NCBI RefSeq assembly: GCF_027270735.1
Contig: NZ_JAPWIJ010000003.1
Coordinates: 310,001-374,000, forward strand
Origin: Rhodococcus ruber
GTDB taxonomy: Bacteria > Actinomycetota > Actinomycetes > Mycobacteriales > Mycobacteriaceae
Direction of reading: 5' to 3'
Length of the DNA: 64,000 nt
Part shown: in pieces, positions 48,998 to 58,301 of the stretch
How positions within the stretch are numbered: the first letter of the stretch is position 1
How the letters are laid out: each line of letters starts with the position of its first letter
Notes under the pieces: generated by a model
Database searches by the model: none
What the model was told of the DNA's origin: nothing
Seen by the model: the letters and a program-made list of their open reading frames with translations, nothing else
Position numbers and translations under genes: made by a program

Positions 48998-49642
48998 ATG
49001 ACATGGATCGAACCGAGACGACTGGGCGCCGCGCTGGTGCTGCTGAATCTGGGAGTCGTCGTCTACTGCCTGGGCGTGTTGACGACCGCAGGCCAAACAG
49101 TGGATCAGCAACTGATGGTGAGCGCGGTAACAATGTCCGGGAACCTCGTCGACGTCTGCGCCGAATTCGTCGACCTCGTCGCACCGGTCTCGGCTGCAGG
49201 AGCGGTTCTCGTTGGATTTCTGATCATGTTCAGCGGCAACAGGATTGCCCTTACGCTTCGAGTGGGAATCATGACACTCGGACCGATTGCGACGGCCTGG
49301 ATTCTCAAGTACTCGCTCGATCGACCGAACCTGGACGGCCTCGTCCAGCACAATTCCTTTCCGAGCGGCACCCTCACCTGCGTCACGGCTGTTGTCTGTG
49401 CGGTCTACTTCGCAACCGCTCGCCCCTGGCGGATCGTCGTCGCGATCAACGGAGCACTGCTCGTCCTCGGAACTGCCGTGTCGGTCGTCGTCCTGAAATG
49501 GCACCGCCCCGGTGACGCGCTCGGCGCGTTGCTGCTCGTCGGATGCTATGCCCTGGCGGTCTCCGCATTTCCGATCAGGATCTCCGACCCCCGACATTCG
49601 ACGCTGGCCGACCCCGACAACGAACGTCTCGCGCAGGTGTGA
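48998..49642 (+). CDS. PAP2-family membrane phosphatase, divergent active site
   Basis: The 214-residue protein has five or six membrane helices and the PAP2 pattern KYSLDRP, then NSFPSGT and KWHRPGDAL. In canonical PAP2 enzymes the second motif is PSGH and the third is SRxxxxxHxxxD. Here the His of PSGH is Thr and the Arg of the third motif is missing, while the nucleophile-type His and the Asp remain. Lipid-phosphate phosphatase activity is therefore uncertain. ATG 48998 follows GGAGG by 7 nt. It is immediately upstream of a two-component system and may act with it. Confidence 0.8.
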   Translation: MTWIEPRRLGAALVLLNLGVVVYCLGVLTTAGQTVDQQLMVSAVTMSGNLVDVCAEFVDLVAPVSAAGAVLVGFLIMFSGNRIALTLRVGIMTLGPIATAWILKYSLDRPNLDGLVQHNSFPSGTLTCVTAVVCAVYFATARPWRIVVAINGALLVLGTAVSVVVLKWHRPGDALGALLLVGCYALAVSAFPIRISDPRHSTLADPDNERLAQV

Positions 49643-49694
49643 GCCCTGTACCCTTGGCCGATCGCGATTGCCCCTACTACACAAGGTCTTCGAC

Positions 49695-50396
49695 ATGGTG
49701 AACATTCTCTTCGTGGAGGACGATCCAGCGGTGGCCGAAGCTATGACGTTGGGGCTGAACCGACTCGGTCACCGCGTGGACCATCGCCCCGACGGCAACG
49801 GTGATCTCGACAACGCGCTCGACTCCGCCGAGATCGTCTTGCTCGACCTCGGGCTTCCCGGTGCCGACGGCTACGAGATCTGCCGACGGATCCGAGCGCA
49901 GAGTTCGATCCCGATCATCATCCTCACGGCCCGCTCCGATGACATCGACACTGTTGCGGGTCTGGAAGCCGGTGCGGACGACTACGTCGTCAAACCCGCA
50001 AGCCCGCGAGTCCTGGATGCTCGCATCAAGGCTGTTGTCAGACGATCCGCCGACACGACACCCGCCGCGGCGACGGCAACCGCAACCGTCGAGCAATACG
50101 GCGATGTGACCGTCGACCGCTCGTCGCTACAGGTGCGGAAGGGCGGAACTCTGCTGACGCTGACGCCGACCGAGCTTCGGCTCCTGCTCGCCCTGACCGA
50201 GAACGTGGGTCACGTGCTCAGCCGAGGCCAATTGTTGTCTGCAGCATGGGACCAGGACTACCTCGGTGACTCCCGAATCGTCGATGCCGCGATCCAGAGA
50301 CTACGCGGAAAAATCGAGGACGATCCCGCTGCACCGGCCGCCATCGAAACGGTGCGCGGGTTCGGATATCGATTCGATCCCGGCCCGGTTCGTTGA
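49695..50396 (+). CDS. OmpR-family response regulator
   Basis: The 233-residue protein has a receiver domain (acidic D9/D10, phospho-acceptor D51 in LLDLGLPG, K100 in DDYVVKPAS) and a C-terminal winged helix (about 140-230) with LTPTELRLLLALTENVG and VDAAIQRLRGKI. It should regulate promoters after phosphorylation by the next gene's kinase. ATG 49695 is used; GTG 49698 is possible. Its stop overlaps the kinase start (TTGA). The target regulon is not evident from the sequence. Confidence 0.95.
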   Translation: MVNILFVEDDPAVAEAMTLGLNRLGHRVDHRPDGNGDLDNALDSAEIVLLDLGLPGADGYEICRRIRAQSSIPIIILTARSDDIDTVAGLEAGADDYVVKPASPRVLDARIKAVVRRSADTTPAAATATATVEQYGDVTVDRSSLQVRKGGTLLTLTPTELRLLLALTENVGHVLSRGQLLSAAWDQDYLGDSRIVDAAIQRLRGKIEDDPAAPAAIETVRGFGYRFDPGPVR

Positions 50397-51790
50397 TACT
50401 GTCCCGGCTCCGAGCCGACGGCCTGCGTACCCGACTGGTCCTCGTGTTCATCACCATCGTCGTGATCATCGCCGGTGCAACTGCCGGTGTGGTGTCGTTC
50501 ATGGCGCGATCGTGGATCTACTCCAACGCACAGGATGTGGCGACGGCGCAGTTCCGCGACGAGCTACGAGACATCGACGGGGCCCAGGTGACCCGAACGA
50601 CGGCATCCGAACTGGGACAGCTCTTTCCGTCCGACACGACGTTGCTCGTCGGCGGCGACGAAGTGCGACGGGGATCCGTCGACCCGGCCACGCTCTCCCC
50701 CGACTTTCTGGCTGGGGTGGACGGTCGCGGAGTCATCCGTTTCGTCCGACTCGACTCCGAACGGATCATGCTGGCCATGTCGGTCCGTGTCTTCGTATCG
50801 ACCGACCCGGACGGCGCCGACACTTCGGTGACCATCCTCGCCATTCGACCGCTCGAGGGCGTGCAGGACAAGTTCGACGACCTTCTGCGCGCCGTAGGCC
50901 TCACCCTGGCGGGCGGAGTACTGGCCAGTGGGTTGCTCGGATTGTGGATCGCCTCGACCCTGGTGCGTCCACTCCGACGCCTCGATCGGGCCGCGGCCCG
51001 CGCCGCCGACGGTGACCTGAGTATTCGACTCTCCGAAGAGGGCGTGACCGAACTCGCCGAGCTGACGACGACCTTCAACACCATGATCGCCAGAAACGAG
51101 ACGGTCATTCGCGGGTTGGAGGAGTCGGAAGAGCAGGCGCGCAGGTTCGTCGCCGATGTCTCCCACGAGCTCAGAACTCCACTGGCAGCACTCGTTCCGG
51201 TCGGCGAGATTCTACGAGAGGAGATACCGCAACTCTCGCCCGATGCGGGAGCAGCTGCCCGAATCGTCAGCGGCGAGATCGGGAAGCTCACTCGGCTCGT
51301 CGAGGATCTCATCGAGATGTCTCGTCACGACGCGCAACAGGCGCGCCTCGTTCTCGACGATGTCGACCTCGTCGAGCTCGTCCGACACTCGCTGACCCGC
51401 CGCGGATGGGCAGAGAGCGTCGAACTGCGCGGGCCGGAGAGTATCGACGCCACCGTGGATCCGCGACGCATCGACGTGGTGGTCGCAAACCTCGTGGGTA
51501 ATGCACTGCGTCACGGCGAGCCCCCGGTACGCGTGGAGATGAACGCTCGTCCCGAGTGGGTGGACGTAACAGTGGTGGACCACGGGCCCGGAATATCACC
51601 GGAGGACAGCCACGCGATCTTCCGACGGTTCTACAAGGTGGACACCGCTCGTGGGCGCAGCGAGGGCAGCGGCCTCGGACTGTCCCTCGCCGTCGAGAAC
51701 GTGCGCCTGCACGGCGGCACCATCACCCTCGACCGGGTGGATTCGAGCACGGTCTTCAGCGTTCGGCTGCCACGTCTTCGACCCCGGTAG
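50393..51790 (+). CDS. Sensor histidine kinase
   Basis: The 465-residue membrane kinase has TM1 (about 13-35), an extracytoplasmic domain (about 36-165) with no obvious ligand motif, TM2 (about 168-190), a HAMP domain (STLVRPLRRLDRAAARA), the DHp box with H258 (ADVSHELRTPLAAL), and a HATPase_c domain with N, G1 and G2 boxes (NLVGNALRHG, DHGPGISP, GSGLGLSLA). The TTG start overlaps the response-regulator stop. The extracellular signal is unknown. It forms a standard two-gene system with the preceding regulator. Confidence 0.93.
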   Translation: MILSRLRADGLRTRLVLVFITIVVIIAGATAGVVSFMARSWIYSNAQDVATAQFRDELRDIDGAQVTRTTASELGQLFPSDTTLLVGGDEVRRGSVDPATLSPDFLAGVDGRGVIRFVRLDSERIMLAMSVRVFVSTDPDGADTSVTILAIRPLEGVQDKFDDLLRAVGLTLAGGVLASGLLGLWIASTLVRPLRRLDRAAARAADGDLSIRLSEEGVTELAELTTTFNTMIARNETVIRGLEESEEQARRFVADVSHELRTPLAALVPVGEILREEIPQLSPDAGAAARIVSGEIGKLTRLVEDLIEMSRHDAQQARLVLDDVDLVELVRHSLTRRGWAESVELRGPESIDATVDPRRIDVVVANLVGNALRHGEPPVRVEMNARPEWVDVTVVDHGPGISPEDSHAIFRRFYKVDTARGRSEGSGLGLSLAVENVRLHGGTITLDRVDSSTVFSVRLPRLRPR

Positions 51791-51791
51791 C

Positions 51792-51814
51792 GGTCCTGGC
51801 AGAGGTCCTGGCAG
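51792..51814. repeat. Short tandem repeat after the kinase gene
   Basis: GGTCCTGGCAG occurs twice, at 51792-51802 and 51804-51814 (period 12 bp), directly after the kinase stop. It is a minor feature with no assigned function. Confidence 0.6.
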
Positions 51815-51885
51815 CGGGCCCGCGTATCCGTGCCCGAGCACGGCGGCCCCACGGCGGACCGGAAACGTCGGTTAGAGTCCCGAAC

Positions 51886-52680
51886 GTGACTTATTCGGAC
51901 GCAGACATTTCCAGCAAGGTCAGCATCGAGGACGGTGTACTGCGCATCGTCGTCGCCACCGAGGCAGGCGGTTCCTCGCTCGACCTCCAGGGCATCGACG
52001 ACGGCACCTCGACCCTCCGCTCCGTCAACGCCGGTGCAACCGAGATCGGAAGCGTCCTGCTCATCGGTCGGGGGCCCAATTTCTGCGCCGGCGGCAATGT
52101 GCGCGACTTCGCCGGTGCGGCCGATCGCGGTGCCTTCGTCGGTTCCGTCGCAGACACGTTCCATGCGTTCGTTCGTGAACTCGCCGCCGTCACCGTCCCG
52201 ATCGTCGCCGGTGTACACGGATGGGCGGCAGGTGCGGGCATGAGTCTGGTGTGTCTCACGGATATCGCCATCGGCGGACCGTCCACCAAGCTTCGACCCG
52301 CGTATCCCTCGATCGGCTTCACTCCGGACGGAGGAATGTCGTGGACGCTGCCCCGCATCGTCGGTTCGGGCCGCGCGATGGACATTCTTCTCAACGACTC
52401 GATCATCAACGGGGAGGACGCAGTTCGTCTCGGGATTCTCAGCCGGCTGGTGGGCGACGACATCATCGACAACGAAGCCGAACGCCTGGCTCGAACTCTC
52501 GCCGTCGGTCCGACGTCGGCGTACCGAGGTATCAAGTCACTGTTGCACGCCTCCGAATCGGCAAGTCTGGCACAGCAGTTGGATGCCGAGGCCGCGTCGG
52601 TTTCGGCGGCCGCATCGTCCCCGGCCGGCCGAGAAGGCGTCGACGCATTCGTGGAGAAGCGTCGTCCCGATTTCTCCTGA
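51886..52680 (+). CDS. Enoyl-CoA hydratase/isomerase (crotonase) family protein
   Basis: The 264-residue protein has the crotonase fold: the oxyanion segment GPNFCAGGNVRDF, the second oxyanion region GWAAGAGMSLVCLTDI, and IGFTPDGGMSWTLPRIVG near the active site. The usual catalytic Glu of hydratases is replaced by Asp/Gly here, as in isomerase-type members, so a double-bond isomerase role is as likely as hydration. The GTG at 51886 (VTYSDADISS) is the best in-frame start. It lies 95 bp past the kinase gene and is convergent with ung, 21 bp away. Confidence 0.87.
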   Translation: MTYSDADISSKVSIEDGVLRIVVATEAGGSSLDLQGIDDGTSTLRSVNAGATEIGSVLLIGRGPNFCAGGNVRDFAGAADRGAFVGSVADTFHAFVRELAAVTVPIVAGVHGWAAGAGMSLVCLTDIAIGGPSTKLRPAYPSIGFTPDGGMSWTLPRIVGSGRAMDILLNDSIINGEDAVRLGILSRLVGDDIIDNEAERLARTLAVGPTSAYRGIKSLLHASESASLAQQLDAEAASVSAAASSPAGREGVDAFVEKRRPDFS

Positions 52681-52715
52681 TCCGATCAGGGCAACGTCCG
52701 ATCAGGGCAACGTCC
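52681..52715. repeat. 16-bp tandem duplication across the ung stop
   Basis: The 16-bp unit CGATCAGGGCAACGTC occurs twice in tandem, with matching flanks over 52681-52715. It fills the 21-bp gap between the convergent crotonase and ung genes and includes the ung stop and last codons, indicating a recent slippage or duplication. Confidence 0.8.
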
Positions 52716-53394
52716 AGTCGATCGGTTCGTCTCCCCCCTCGACCAACAACTCGTTGACGCGACTGAAGGGCTTGGACCCGAAGAACCCGCGCGACGCGGA
52801 CAGCGGTGACGGGTGCGCAGATTCGATGTACGGCACAGAACCGAGCATCGGCTTCAGAGTCGCCGCGTCGCGTCCCCACAGAATCGCGACCAGACCCGGC
52901 GCGTCGGGATTCTCGGCTCGGGCGACGAGGGCCCGAATCGCCTGCTCCGTCACCGCTTCCCACCCCTTCTTTCGGTGCGATGCAGCCTGCGACGGTTCGA
53001 CGGTGAGCACCCTGTTGAGCAACATCACGCCACGGTCCGACCATGGTGTGAGATCACCGTTACTCGGCGTCGGCAACCCCAGGTCGTCGGAGTACTCCTT
53101 GAAGATGTTGTTCAAGCTGCGTGGCACGGGCCTCACGTCCGGTGCTACGGAAAAGCTCAGTCCCACTGCATGCCCCGGTGTCGGATACGGATCCTGACCG
53201 ACGATGAGGACCCGGACTCGGTCGAAGGGGTAGCGAAAAGCGCGCAGAACGTTCTCGCCCGCAGGCAAGTAGTGCCGACCGGCGGCAAGCTCTTCCCGTA
53301 GAAAGTCGCCCATCGCAGCAACATTCGACTCGACGGGAGCGAGGGCATCCGCCCACCCCGATTCGACGCTCTCGGCGAGCGGCCGGGCCGTCAT
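52702..53394 (-). CDS. ung: Uracil-DNA glycosylase
   Basis: UNG removes uracil left by cytosine deamination. The 230-residue family-1 enzyme has the catalytic motif [18 protein letters not shown] and the DNA-intercalation loop [13 protein letters not shown]. Length is close to the usual 225-230. ATG 53394 overlaps the stop of the gamma-carbonic-anhydrase gene (ATGA). The far end of the gene lies in a 16-bp tandem duplication. In a high-GC genome, repair of deaminated C is especially important. Confidence 0.97.
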   Translation of the reverse strand: MTARPLAESVESGWADALAPVESNVAAMGDFLREELAAGRHYLPAGENVLRAFRYPFDRVRVLIVGQDPYPTPGHAVGLSFSVAPDVRPVPRSLNNIFKEYSDDLGLPTPSNGDLTPWSDRGVMLLNRVLTVEPSQAASHRKKGWEAVTEQAIRALVARAENPDAPGLVAILWGRDAATLKPMLGSVPYIESAHPSPLSASRGFFGSKPFSRVNELLVEGGDEPIDWTLP

Positions 53395-53915
53395 CGGTCG
53401 ATCCGGCGCAGCGCGTCACGGTAGTACGCGGCGTTCGCCGAGTACATCTGCACGTTGATGTCCACATGCCCCTCGGGGACCTGATACCCCTCCCGGATCT
53501 TCGCGGGAACACCGAGCGCCATGGAACGTTCGGGGACAACGAACTTGAACGGCACCACTGCTCCCGCCCCCACGATCGAACCCGCCCCGATCTTCGAGCC
53601 GTTCAGCACCACCGAGCCCGAGGCGATGAGGCAGTTGTCTCCGATGGTCGCCCCCTCGACGTGCGCGTTGTGCCCGAGTACACATCCGGAGCCGATCACC
53701 GTCGCGTCGATCGGTGTGCAGTGCACCACGGTCCCGTCCTGGACGTTGGTCCCGGCACCGATGGTGATCGTGCCGTAATCCGCCCGCAGAACTGCGGTGG
53801 GCCACACGGACGATCCGGCCGCCAGGGTCACCGCGCCGATGACGACCGCGTCGGGGTGAACGTAGGCGTCGGGATGAATGTCGGGTTCACGATCACCGAG
53901 TGCGTAGATAGCCAT
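53391..53915 (-). CDS. Gamma-carbonic anhydrase-like hexapeptide-repeat protein
   Basis: The 174-residue protein is a left-handed beta-helix with hexapeptide repeats. It carries metal-ligand candidates in [31 protein letters not shown] and [13 protein letters not shown]. It resembles the YrdA/PaaY/gamma-CA group, which includes carbonic anhydrases and acyltransferase-like proteins. The His pattern (VVH...GHNAHV) fits the three zinc ligands. Function is predicted, not certain. It is coupled to ung by ATGA and follows thiL. Confidence 0.88.
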   Translation of the reverse strand: MAIYALGDREPDIHPDAYVHPDAVVIGAVTLAAGSSVWPTAVLRADYGTITIGAGTNVQDGTVVHCTPIDATVIGSGCVLGHNAHVEGATIGDNCLIASGSVVLNGSKIGAGSIVGAGAVVPFKFVVPERSMALGVPAKIREGYQVPEGHVDINVQMYSANAAYYRDALRRIDR

Positions 53916-53954
53916 CTCAGCAACTTAGCCGACTCGCTCGGACGTCGGCCGCGT

Positions 53955-55013
53955 TCACTCGCTCTCGAAGCTCGTCCACCCCGATCTACCCGAATGGACG
54001 CGGCCGTCGACAGTCACCCGACTCGCCCGATCGTCACCGAGGTGCTCGACACGGCCGATCACCGTCCACTCAGCAGGAACGGCACCCTGATTGCCGAACG
54101 TGCCGACGAGAGCATGATCTTCACCGCCCGTGAGTACCCAATCCAGCGGATCGACCCCCATTACCGTTGCTGCCGAACGCAATTCGGCGGGAATGTCCAA
54201 CAGCTCGGGATCGATGTCCATTCGGACGTTCGAGGCATCGGCTATGTGGCCCAGGTCGGACAACAATCCATCGGAGACGTCGGTGAGTGACGTCGCGCCG
54301 GCCTCGGCGGCCCCGACCCCGGCGCGGTACGGCGGGACGGGAACTCGGTGTGCGTCGAGCACAGCGTCGTGGCCCGTTCTGTCCGTGTCCGTGAGCAACA
54401 GAGCCAGTCCGGCGGCCGACCAGCCGAGCCGCCCCGCGTAGGCGATCAAGTCACCGACGCGCGCGCCCGATCGCAGCACCGGTGCCCTGCCCTGAAGATC
54501 ACCGAGGGCGGTGACCGAGATCACCAGGTCCGGCGACTGCACCACATCGCCACCGACGATGGCCGATCCCGCGGCCACCGCCTCGAGCCACATGCCTTCG
54601 TTCAGGCCGTCGGTCACCCGCAGCGGCGTATCGGCCGGACATCCGAGAGAGACGAGAAAACCCGAGCACCGAGCGCCCATCGCGGCGATGTCCGCGCCGT
54701 TCTGCGCAATCGCCTTGCGGCCGATCTGCACCGGACTGGACCAGTCCAGCCGAAAATGCCTGCCGTGCACCAACATATCCGTCGATACCGCGATTCTCCC
54801 GTCGGGCGCGGCGACTACAGCGGCATCATCACCGGGCCCGAGGATGGTCGACGGAGGTTGCACACGGTCTGCGACGGCGCGGGAGATCACCTCGAATTCG
54901 CCGACCTGCGCGACGGTACGTTCGGTGTCTACGGCCGACTCGGTGCCGGGGTCGTCGATGATGTTCCTCCTCGAGAACGCGGTGCGTGCGCGACGGACTC
55001 GCGCGGAGCACAT
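53955..55013 (-). CDS. thiL: Thiamine-monophosphate kinase
   Basis: ThiL phosphorylates thiamine monophosphate to the active diphosphate. The core is typical: GEFEVISRAVAD, GPGDDAAVV, STDMLVHGRHFRLDW, GRKAIAQNGADIAAMGA, VGGDVVQSP and DVSDGLLSDLGHIA. The start is problematic. ATG 55013 gives 352 residues with an Arg-rich N-terminal extension of about 40 residues. A strong AGGAGG (54971-54966) sits inside that extension, in front of two ATC codons at 54962 and 54959. The true start may be one of these, or the ribosome site may be fortuitous. It is followed by the gamma-carbonic-anhydrase gene. Confidence 0.9.
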   Translation of the reverse strand: MCSARVRRARTAFSRRNIIDDPGTESAVDTERTVAQVGEFEVISRAVADRVQPPSTILGPGDDAAVVAAPDGRIAVSTDMLVHGRHFRLDWSSPVQIGRKAIAQNGADIAAMGARCSGFLVSLGCPADTPLRVTDGLNEGMWLEAVAAGSAIVGGDVVQSPDLVISVTALGDLQGRAPVLRSGARVGDLIAYAGRLGWSAAGLALLLTDTDRTGHDAVLDAHRVPVPPYRAGVGAAEAGATSLTDVSDGLLSDLGHIADASNVRMDIDPELLDIPAELRSAATVMGVDPLDWVLTGGEDHALVGTFGNQGAVPAEWTVIGRVEHLGDDRASRVTVDGRVHSGRSGWTSFESE

Positions 55014-55134
55014 GGCCCGCCTGCGGTACCTTTTAGCGGCGGCCGGGACAGCACCGACGCTGCGGGTTACGTGCACAGAGAACGTAGCCGACCCAATTTA
55101 CAGTCGAGAAGTCCGGCAGGGAAAGGGACCACCG

Positions 55135-55383
55135 ATGGTGCAAGCATTCGTTCTCGTTCAGACCGAGGTGGGCCGCGCGACGGCAGTCGCGCAGCAGATC
55201 GAGGCCGTCGACGGAGTTCTGTCCGCGGAAGCCGTCGTCGGGCCCTACGACGTCATCGCGCGCGCCGACGGTTCATCCGACGCCGAGATCGCCGAGATCG
55301 TCTCCCGCATCCAGAAGGTGGACGCCATCACCCGCACTCTCACCTGCCCCGTGGCCCCGCAGTCGACGACGTCCGTCGGATAG
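55135..55383 (+). CDS. Stand-alone Lrp/AsnC-type RAM-domain protein
   Basis: The 82-residue protein (MVQAFVLVQTEVGRATAVAQ) is a single RAM domain, the ligand-binding part of Lrp/AsnC regulators without a helix-turn-helix. Such small proteins form rings and bind amino acids; actinobacterial copies beside thiL and the DUF3515 gene are conserved. Residues GPYDVIARADG match the ligand-loop area. It cannot bind DNA by itself. The DUF3515 gene begins 3 bp after its stop, so the two are co-transcribed. Confidence 0.87.
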   Translation: MVQAFVLVQTEVGRATAVAQQIEAVDGVLSAEAVVGPYDVIARADGSSDAEIAEIVSRIQKVDAITRTLTCPVAPQSTTSVG

Positions 55384-55386
55384 CTC

Positions 55387-55992
55387 GTGAATTCCCCCGA
55401 CACCGGCAACGACGCCGGCACCGAAGACAGCCCGGCCGAGACCGAGGGCACTCGCGAGCAGCGCCACCCCGCAGTCATAGCCACCGCGATCGCGCTACCC
55501 GTTGCGTTGGTGGTCGGAGTTCTGGTGGCCGCAATCGCGGTCAACCGTTCTCCCGTCCACGACCCGGTCGCTCTGGGCCCGGTCGACTCGCCCGATGCCG
55601 CGAGTGCGCAATGCACGTCGCTGCTCGACGCCTTGCCCGAGAACCTCGGCGACTACACGAGAGCCGAGTTGGCCGACCCGGCTCCGGTCGGAGTCCGCGC
55701 GTGGGTCTCTGCCGAGGAGAACGCCGAGCCGGTCGTGTTGCGCTGCGGCTTGCCCCGGCCGGTCGGGTTCGATGTGGCTGCCCCGCTGCAGGTGATCGAC
55801 GGCGTTCAGTGGTTCGAGGTGTCCGGAGAAGACGACGGAATCGACGCCAGCACATGGTTCGTCGTCGATCGCGGCGTGTACGTCGCCCTGACGATTCCGG
55901 GCGGCTCGGGCCCTACCCCGTTGCAGGACGCGTCCTCGGCGGTGTCGGACGCGCTGCCCCAGCAACCTCTCGACCCGGCTCCGTTGCAGTAG
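55387..55992 (+). CDS. DUF3515 family membrane-anchored protein
   Basis: The 201-residue protein (GTG start) has one membrane helix (about 29-52, AVIATAIALPVALVVGVLVA) and an extracytoplasmic domain with two Cys (ECTS-like AQCTSLL and VLRCGLP) likely forming a disulfide. It matches DUF3515, represented by Rv2980 near ddl. The function is unknown. The conserved neighbourhood with ddl and gpsA (convergent on the other strand) suggests an envelope role, but this is only context. Confidence 0.85.
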   Translation: MNSPDTGNDAGTEDSPAETEGTREQRHPAVIATAIALPVALVVGVLVAAIAVNRSPVHDPVALGPVDSPDAASAQCTSLLDALPENLGDYTRAELADPAPVGVRAWVSAEENAEPVVLRCGLPRPVGFDVAAPLQVIDGVQWFEVSGEDDGIDASTWFVVDRGVYVALTIPGGSGPTPLQDASSAVSDALPQQPLDPAPLQ

Positions 55993-56001
55993 CGGACGGA
56001 G

Positions 56002-57108
56002 TCAGCGCAATCCAGTCCCGCGGGCGAGCGCCGTGTCGATCAGAGTGGTGATCAGCGTCGGGTAGTCGACACCGGATTCTGCCCACATCTTGGGGTACAT
56101 CGAGATGGAGGTGAATCCGGGCATCGTGTTGATCTCGTTGATGACCGGGCCGTCTTCGGTGACGAAGAAGTCCACGCGCGCCAAACCCTGACAGTCCAGC
56201 GCCCGGAATGCAGCAACGGCGAGTTCGCGAATGCGGTCGCTGGTCACATCGTCGAGTGCAGCCGGGATATCGAACTCGCTGACGTCGTCGAGATATTTGG
56301 TGTCGAAGTCGTAGAAAGCGTGATCGTCGACCTCGGCGTCCGGAATCCGGATTTCGGCGATCGCGCTCGCGCGCACCGTGCCGTCCGGAAATTCGAGGAC
56401 CCCGCACTCGACCTCGCGGCCGTGGATCATTCCTTCGACGATCACTTTCGGGTCGTGTTCACGCGCGACGGCGATCGCGGCGTCCAATTGATCCCACTCG
56501 GTGATACGCGAGATACCGATCGACGATCCGCCTCTTGCCGGTTTGACGAACGCGGGCAACCCGATCCGGTCCCGCTCGACAGTGGTGAGGTCGTCGACGC
56601 CGCGGCGAAGTACCACCTGGCGGCCGATCGGAAGCCCTTCGGCACCGAGCAGCTTCTTGGTGAATTCCTTGTCCATGCCGGCCGCGCTGGCCAACACCCC
56701 TGGTCCGACGTACGGGACGCCCGCCAACTCGAGCAGTCCCTGCAGTGTTCCGTCCTCGCCGTACGGCCCGTGAAGTACCGGGAACACCACGTCGACAGAT
56801 GTGAAGACCGTTGCGCCCTCTCCCTCGCCGAGAGCGATCAGCGCACCGGCGTGGCCCGGGTCGGTACTCAGGGTCAGTGCCGCACCGGCCTTGTCCACGG
56901 TCGGCAGTATCCGGTCGTGAATCGTCAGTGCACCGGCATCGGAGGAGCCGAGAACCCAGGCCCCATCCGGGGTGATGCCAACCGGGACCACCTCGTACCT
57001 GGCCGGATCGAGATTCTGCAGCACGCTACCTGCCGATACACAGGACACGGCGTGCTCGCTGCTGCGTCCACCGAAGACGACGGCAACTTTGATGCGGGGA
57101 GTACTCAC
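56002..57108 (-). CDS. ddl: D-alanine--D-alanine ligase
   Basis: Ddl makes D-Ala-D-Ala for peptidoglycan precursors and is the target of D-cycloserine. The 368-residue ATP-grasp enzyme has [32 protein letters not shown] and [16 protein letters not shown] with the metal ligands. The GTG at 57108 begins the homologous region, although no clear ribosome site precedes it. It lies 73 bp after gpsA on the same strand and is convergent with the DUF3515 gene. The order ddl-gpsA is the same as Rv2981c-Rv2982c. Confidence 0.96.
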   Translation of the reverse strand: MSTPRIKVAVVFGGRSSEHAVSCVSAGSVLQNLDPARYEVVPVGITPDGAWVLGSSDAGALTIHDRILPTVDKAGAALTLSTDPGHAGALIALGEGEGATVFTSVDVVFPVLHGPYGEDGTLQGLLELAGVPYVGPGVLASAAGMDKEFTKKLLGAEGLPIGRQVVLRRGVDDLTTVERDRIGLPAFVKPARGGSSIGISRITEWDQLDAAIAVAREHDPKVIVEGMIHGREVECGVLEFPDGTVRASAIAEIRIPDAEVDDHAFYDFDTKYLDDVSEFDIPAALDDVTSDRIRELAVAAFRALDCQGLARVDFFVTEDGPVINEINTMPGFTSISMYPKMWAESGVDYPTLITTLIDTALARGTGLR

Positions 57109-57181
57109 GATGAGAAACCGTACCGTCGCAACCTGCTCGGCGCGGATTCGCCCTGTCTGTCGCGAGGAAGCGAACTCTGCC

Positions 57182-58180
57182 TCACTCGGGCTTGATACGC
57201 CGTCCCAACAGGTGACCGACCGCGTCGGGAACGGACATGCCCCCGTGACACACCCGGTGCACCGCATCGGTGAGCGGCATCTCCACGTCGTAGCTCTCGG
57301 CGAGCGCGCGCACCGAGGTGCAGGACTTCACACCCTCGGCAACCTGTCCGTGCGCTGCTTCCTGCGCACTTTCGAGGGAACCGCCCGAACCGAGGCGCTC
57401 ACCGAAGGTGCGGTTGCGCGAGAGAGGCGAGGAACACGTGGCGACGAGGTCGCCTACTCCGGCCAGTCCGGACAATGTCGACGGCGTGGCACCGAGTGCT
57501 ACGCCGAGTCGGATGATCTCGGCCAATCCCCTGGTCATGATCGAGGCGAGAGTGTTCTCTCCGTATCCGACGCCACTGGCCATCCCGCACGCGAGAGCGA
57601 TGACGTTCTTACAGGCTCCACCGATCTCGGCACCGATGACATCGGAGTTCGTGTACGGCCGGAAGTATCCGGTGGCGCAGGACTTCTGGATCTCCAGGGC
57701 GCGCTGGGAGTCCGAGCAGGCGATGACGGTCGCGGCAGGCTGTCCCTCGGCGATCGGGCGGGCAAGGTTGGGCCCGGACAGACACGCCACCCGACTCGGA
57801 TCTGCTCCGGTGACCTGAGCGATCACCTGGCTCATGCGCATGAGCGTGCCGGTCTCGATTCCCTTGGCCAACGAGAGCAATGTCGCGTGCGGCGGGATCG
57901 AGTCGGTCCACTCCCCGAGGTTGGCCCGCAGACTCTGCGACGGCACGGCCAACACCACGATGTCGGCTCCCTCGAGGGCACGAGCGGGATCGCTGGACGC
58001 GTGGATCGACGAAGGCAGCTCGATACCCGGAAGGTAGTCCTTGTTCTCGTGGTCGTCGGTGATGGATGTAGCGAGCTCTTCACGGCGGGCCCACATCGTG
58101 ACGTCGGTCCCGGCATCGGCCAATACTTTGGCGAATGCCGTTCCCCACGACCCCGAACCCATTACCGCTGCTCTGCTCAT
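57182..58180 (-). CDS. gpsA: NAD(P)+-dependent glycerol-3-phosphate dehydrogenase
   Basis: GpsA reduces dihydroxyacetone phosphate to sn-glycerol-3-phosphate for phospholipid synthesis. The 332-residue enzyme has the N-terminal dinucleotide-binding motif [36 protein letters not shown], the catalytic Lys region [13 protein letters not shown], and [10 protein letters not shown]. It is divergent from fbiD by 121 bp and precedes ddl. M. tuberculosis gpdA2 occupies the same place. Confidence 0.96.
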   Translation of the reverse strand: MSRAAVMGSGSWGTAFAKVLADAGTDVTMWARREELATSITDDHENKDYLPGIELPSSIHASSDPARALEGADIVVLAVPSQSLRANLGEWTDSIPPHATLLSLAKGIETGTLMRMSQVIAQVTGADPSRVACLSGPNLARPIAEGQPAATVIACSDSQRALEIQKSCATGYFRPYTNSDVIGAEIGGACKNVIALACGMASGVGYGENTLASIMTRGLAEIIRLGVALGATPSTLSGLAGVGDLVATCSSPLSRNRTFGERLGSGGSLESAQEAAHGQVAEGVKSCTSVRALAESYDVEMPLTDAVHRVCHGGMSVPDAVGHLLGRRIKPE

Positions 58181-58301
58181 ACCGCCAACCCCTCACCTGC
58201 TTGCCGATGCCCTCGTTCTTCGCGCGCATCACCCTAACTCGCGAACCGGCTCGGGCGGTCGGAGTCGGCACAGATCAGCGACGCTGGCAGGATCGAGCAC
58301 C

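Noticed and set aside
54348-56051. 567-codon + strand frame across thiL and the DUF3515 gene
   Set aside because: It overlaps three genes with strong homology in other frames and is extremely Arg-rich.
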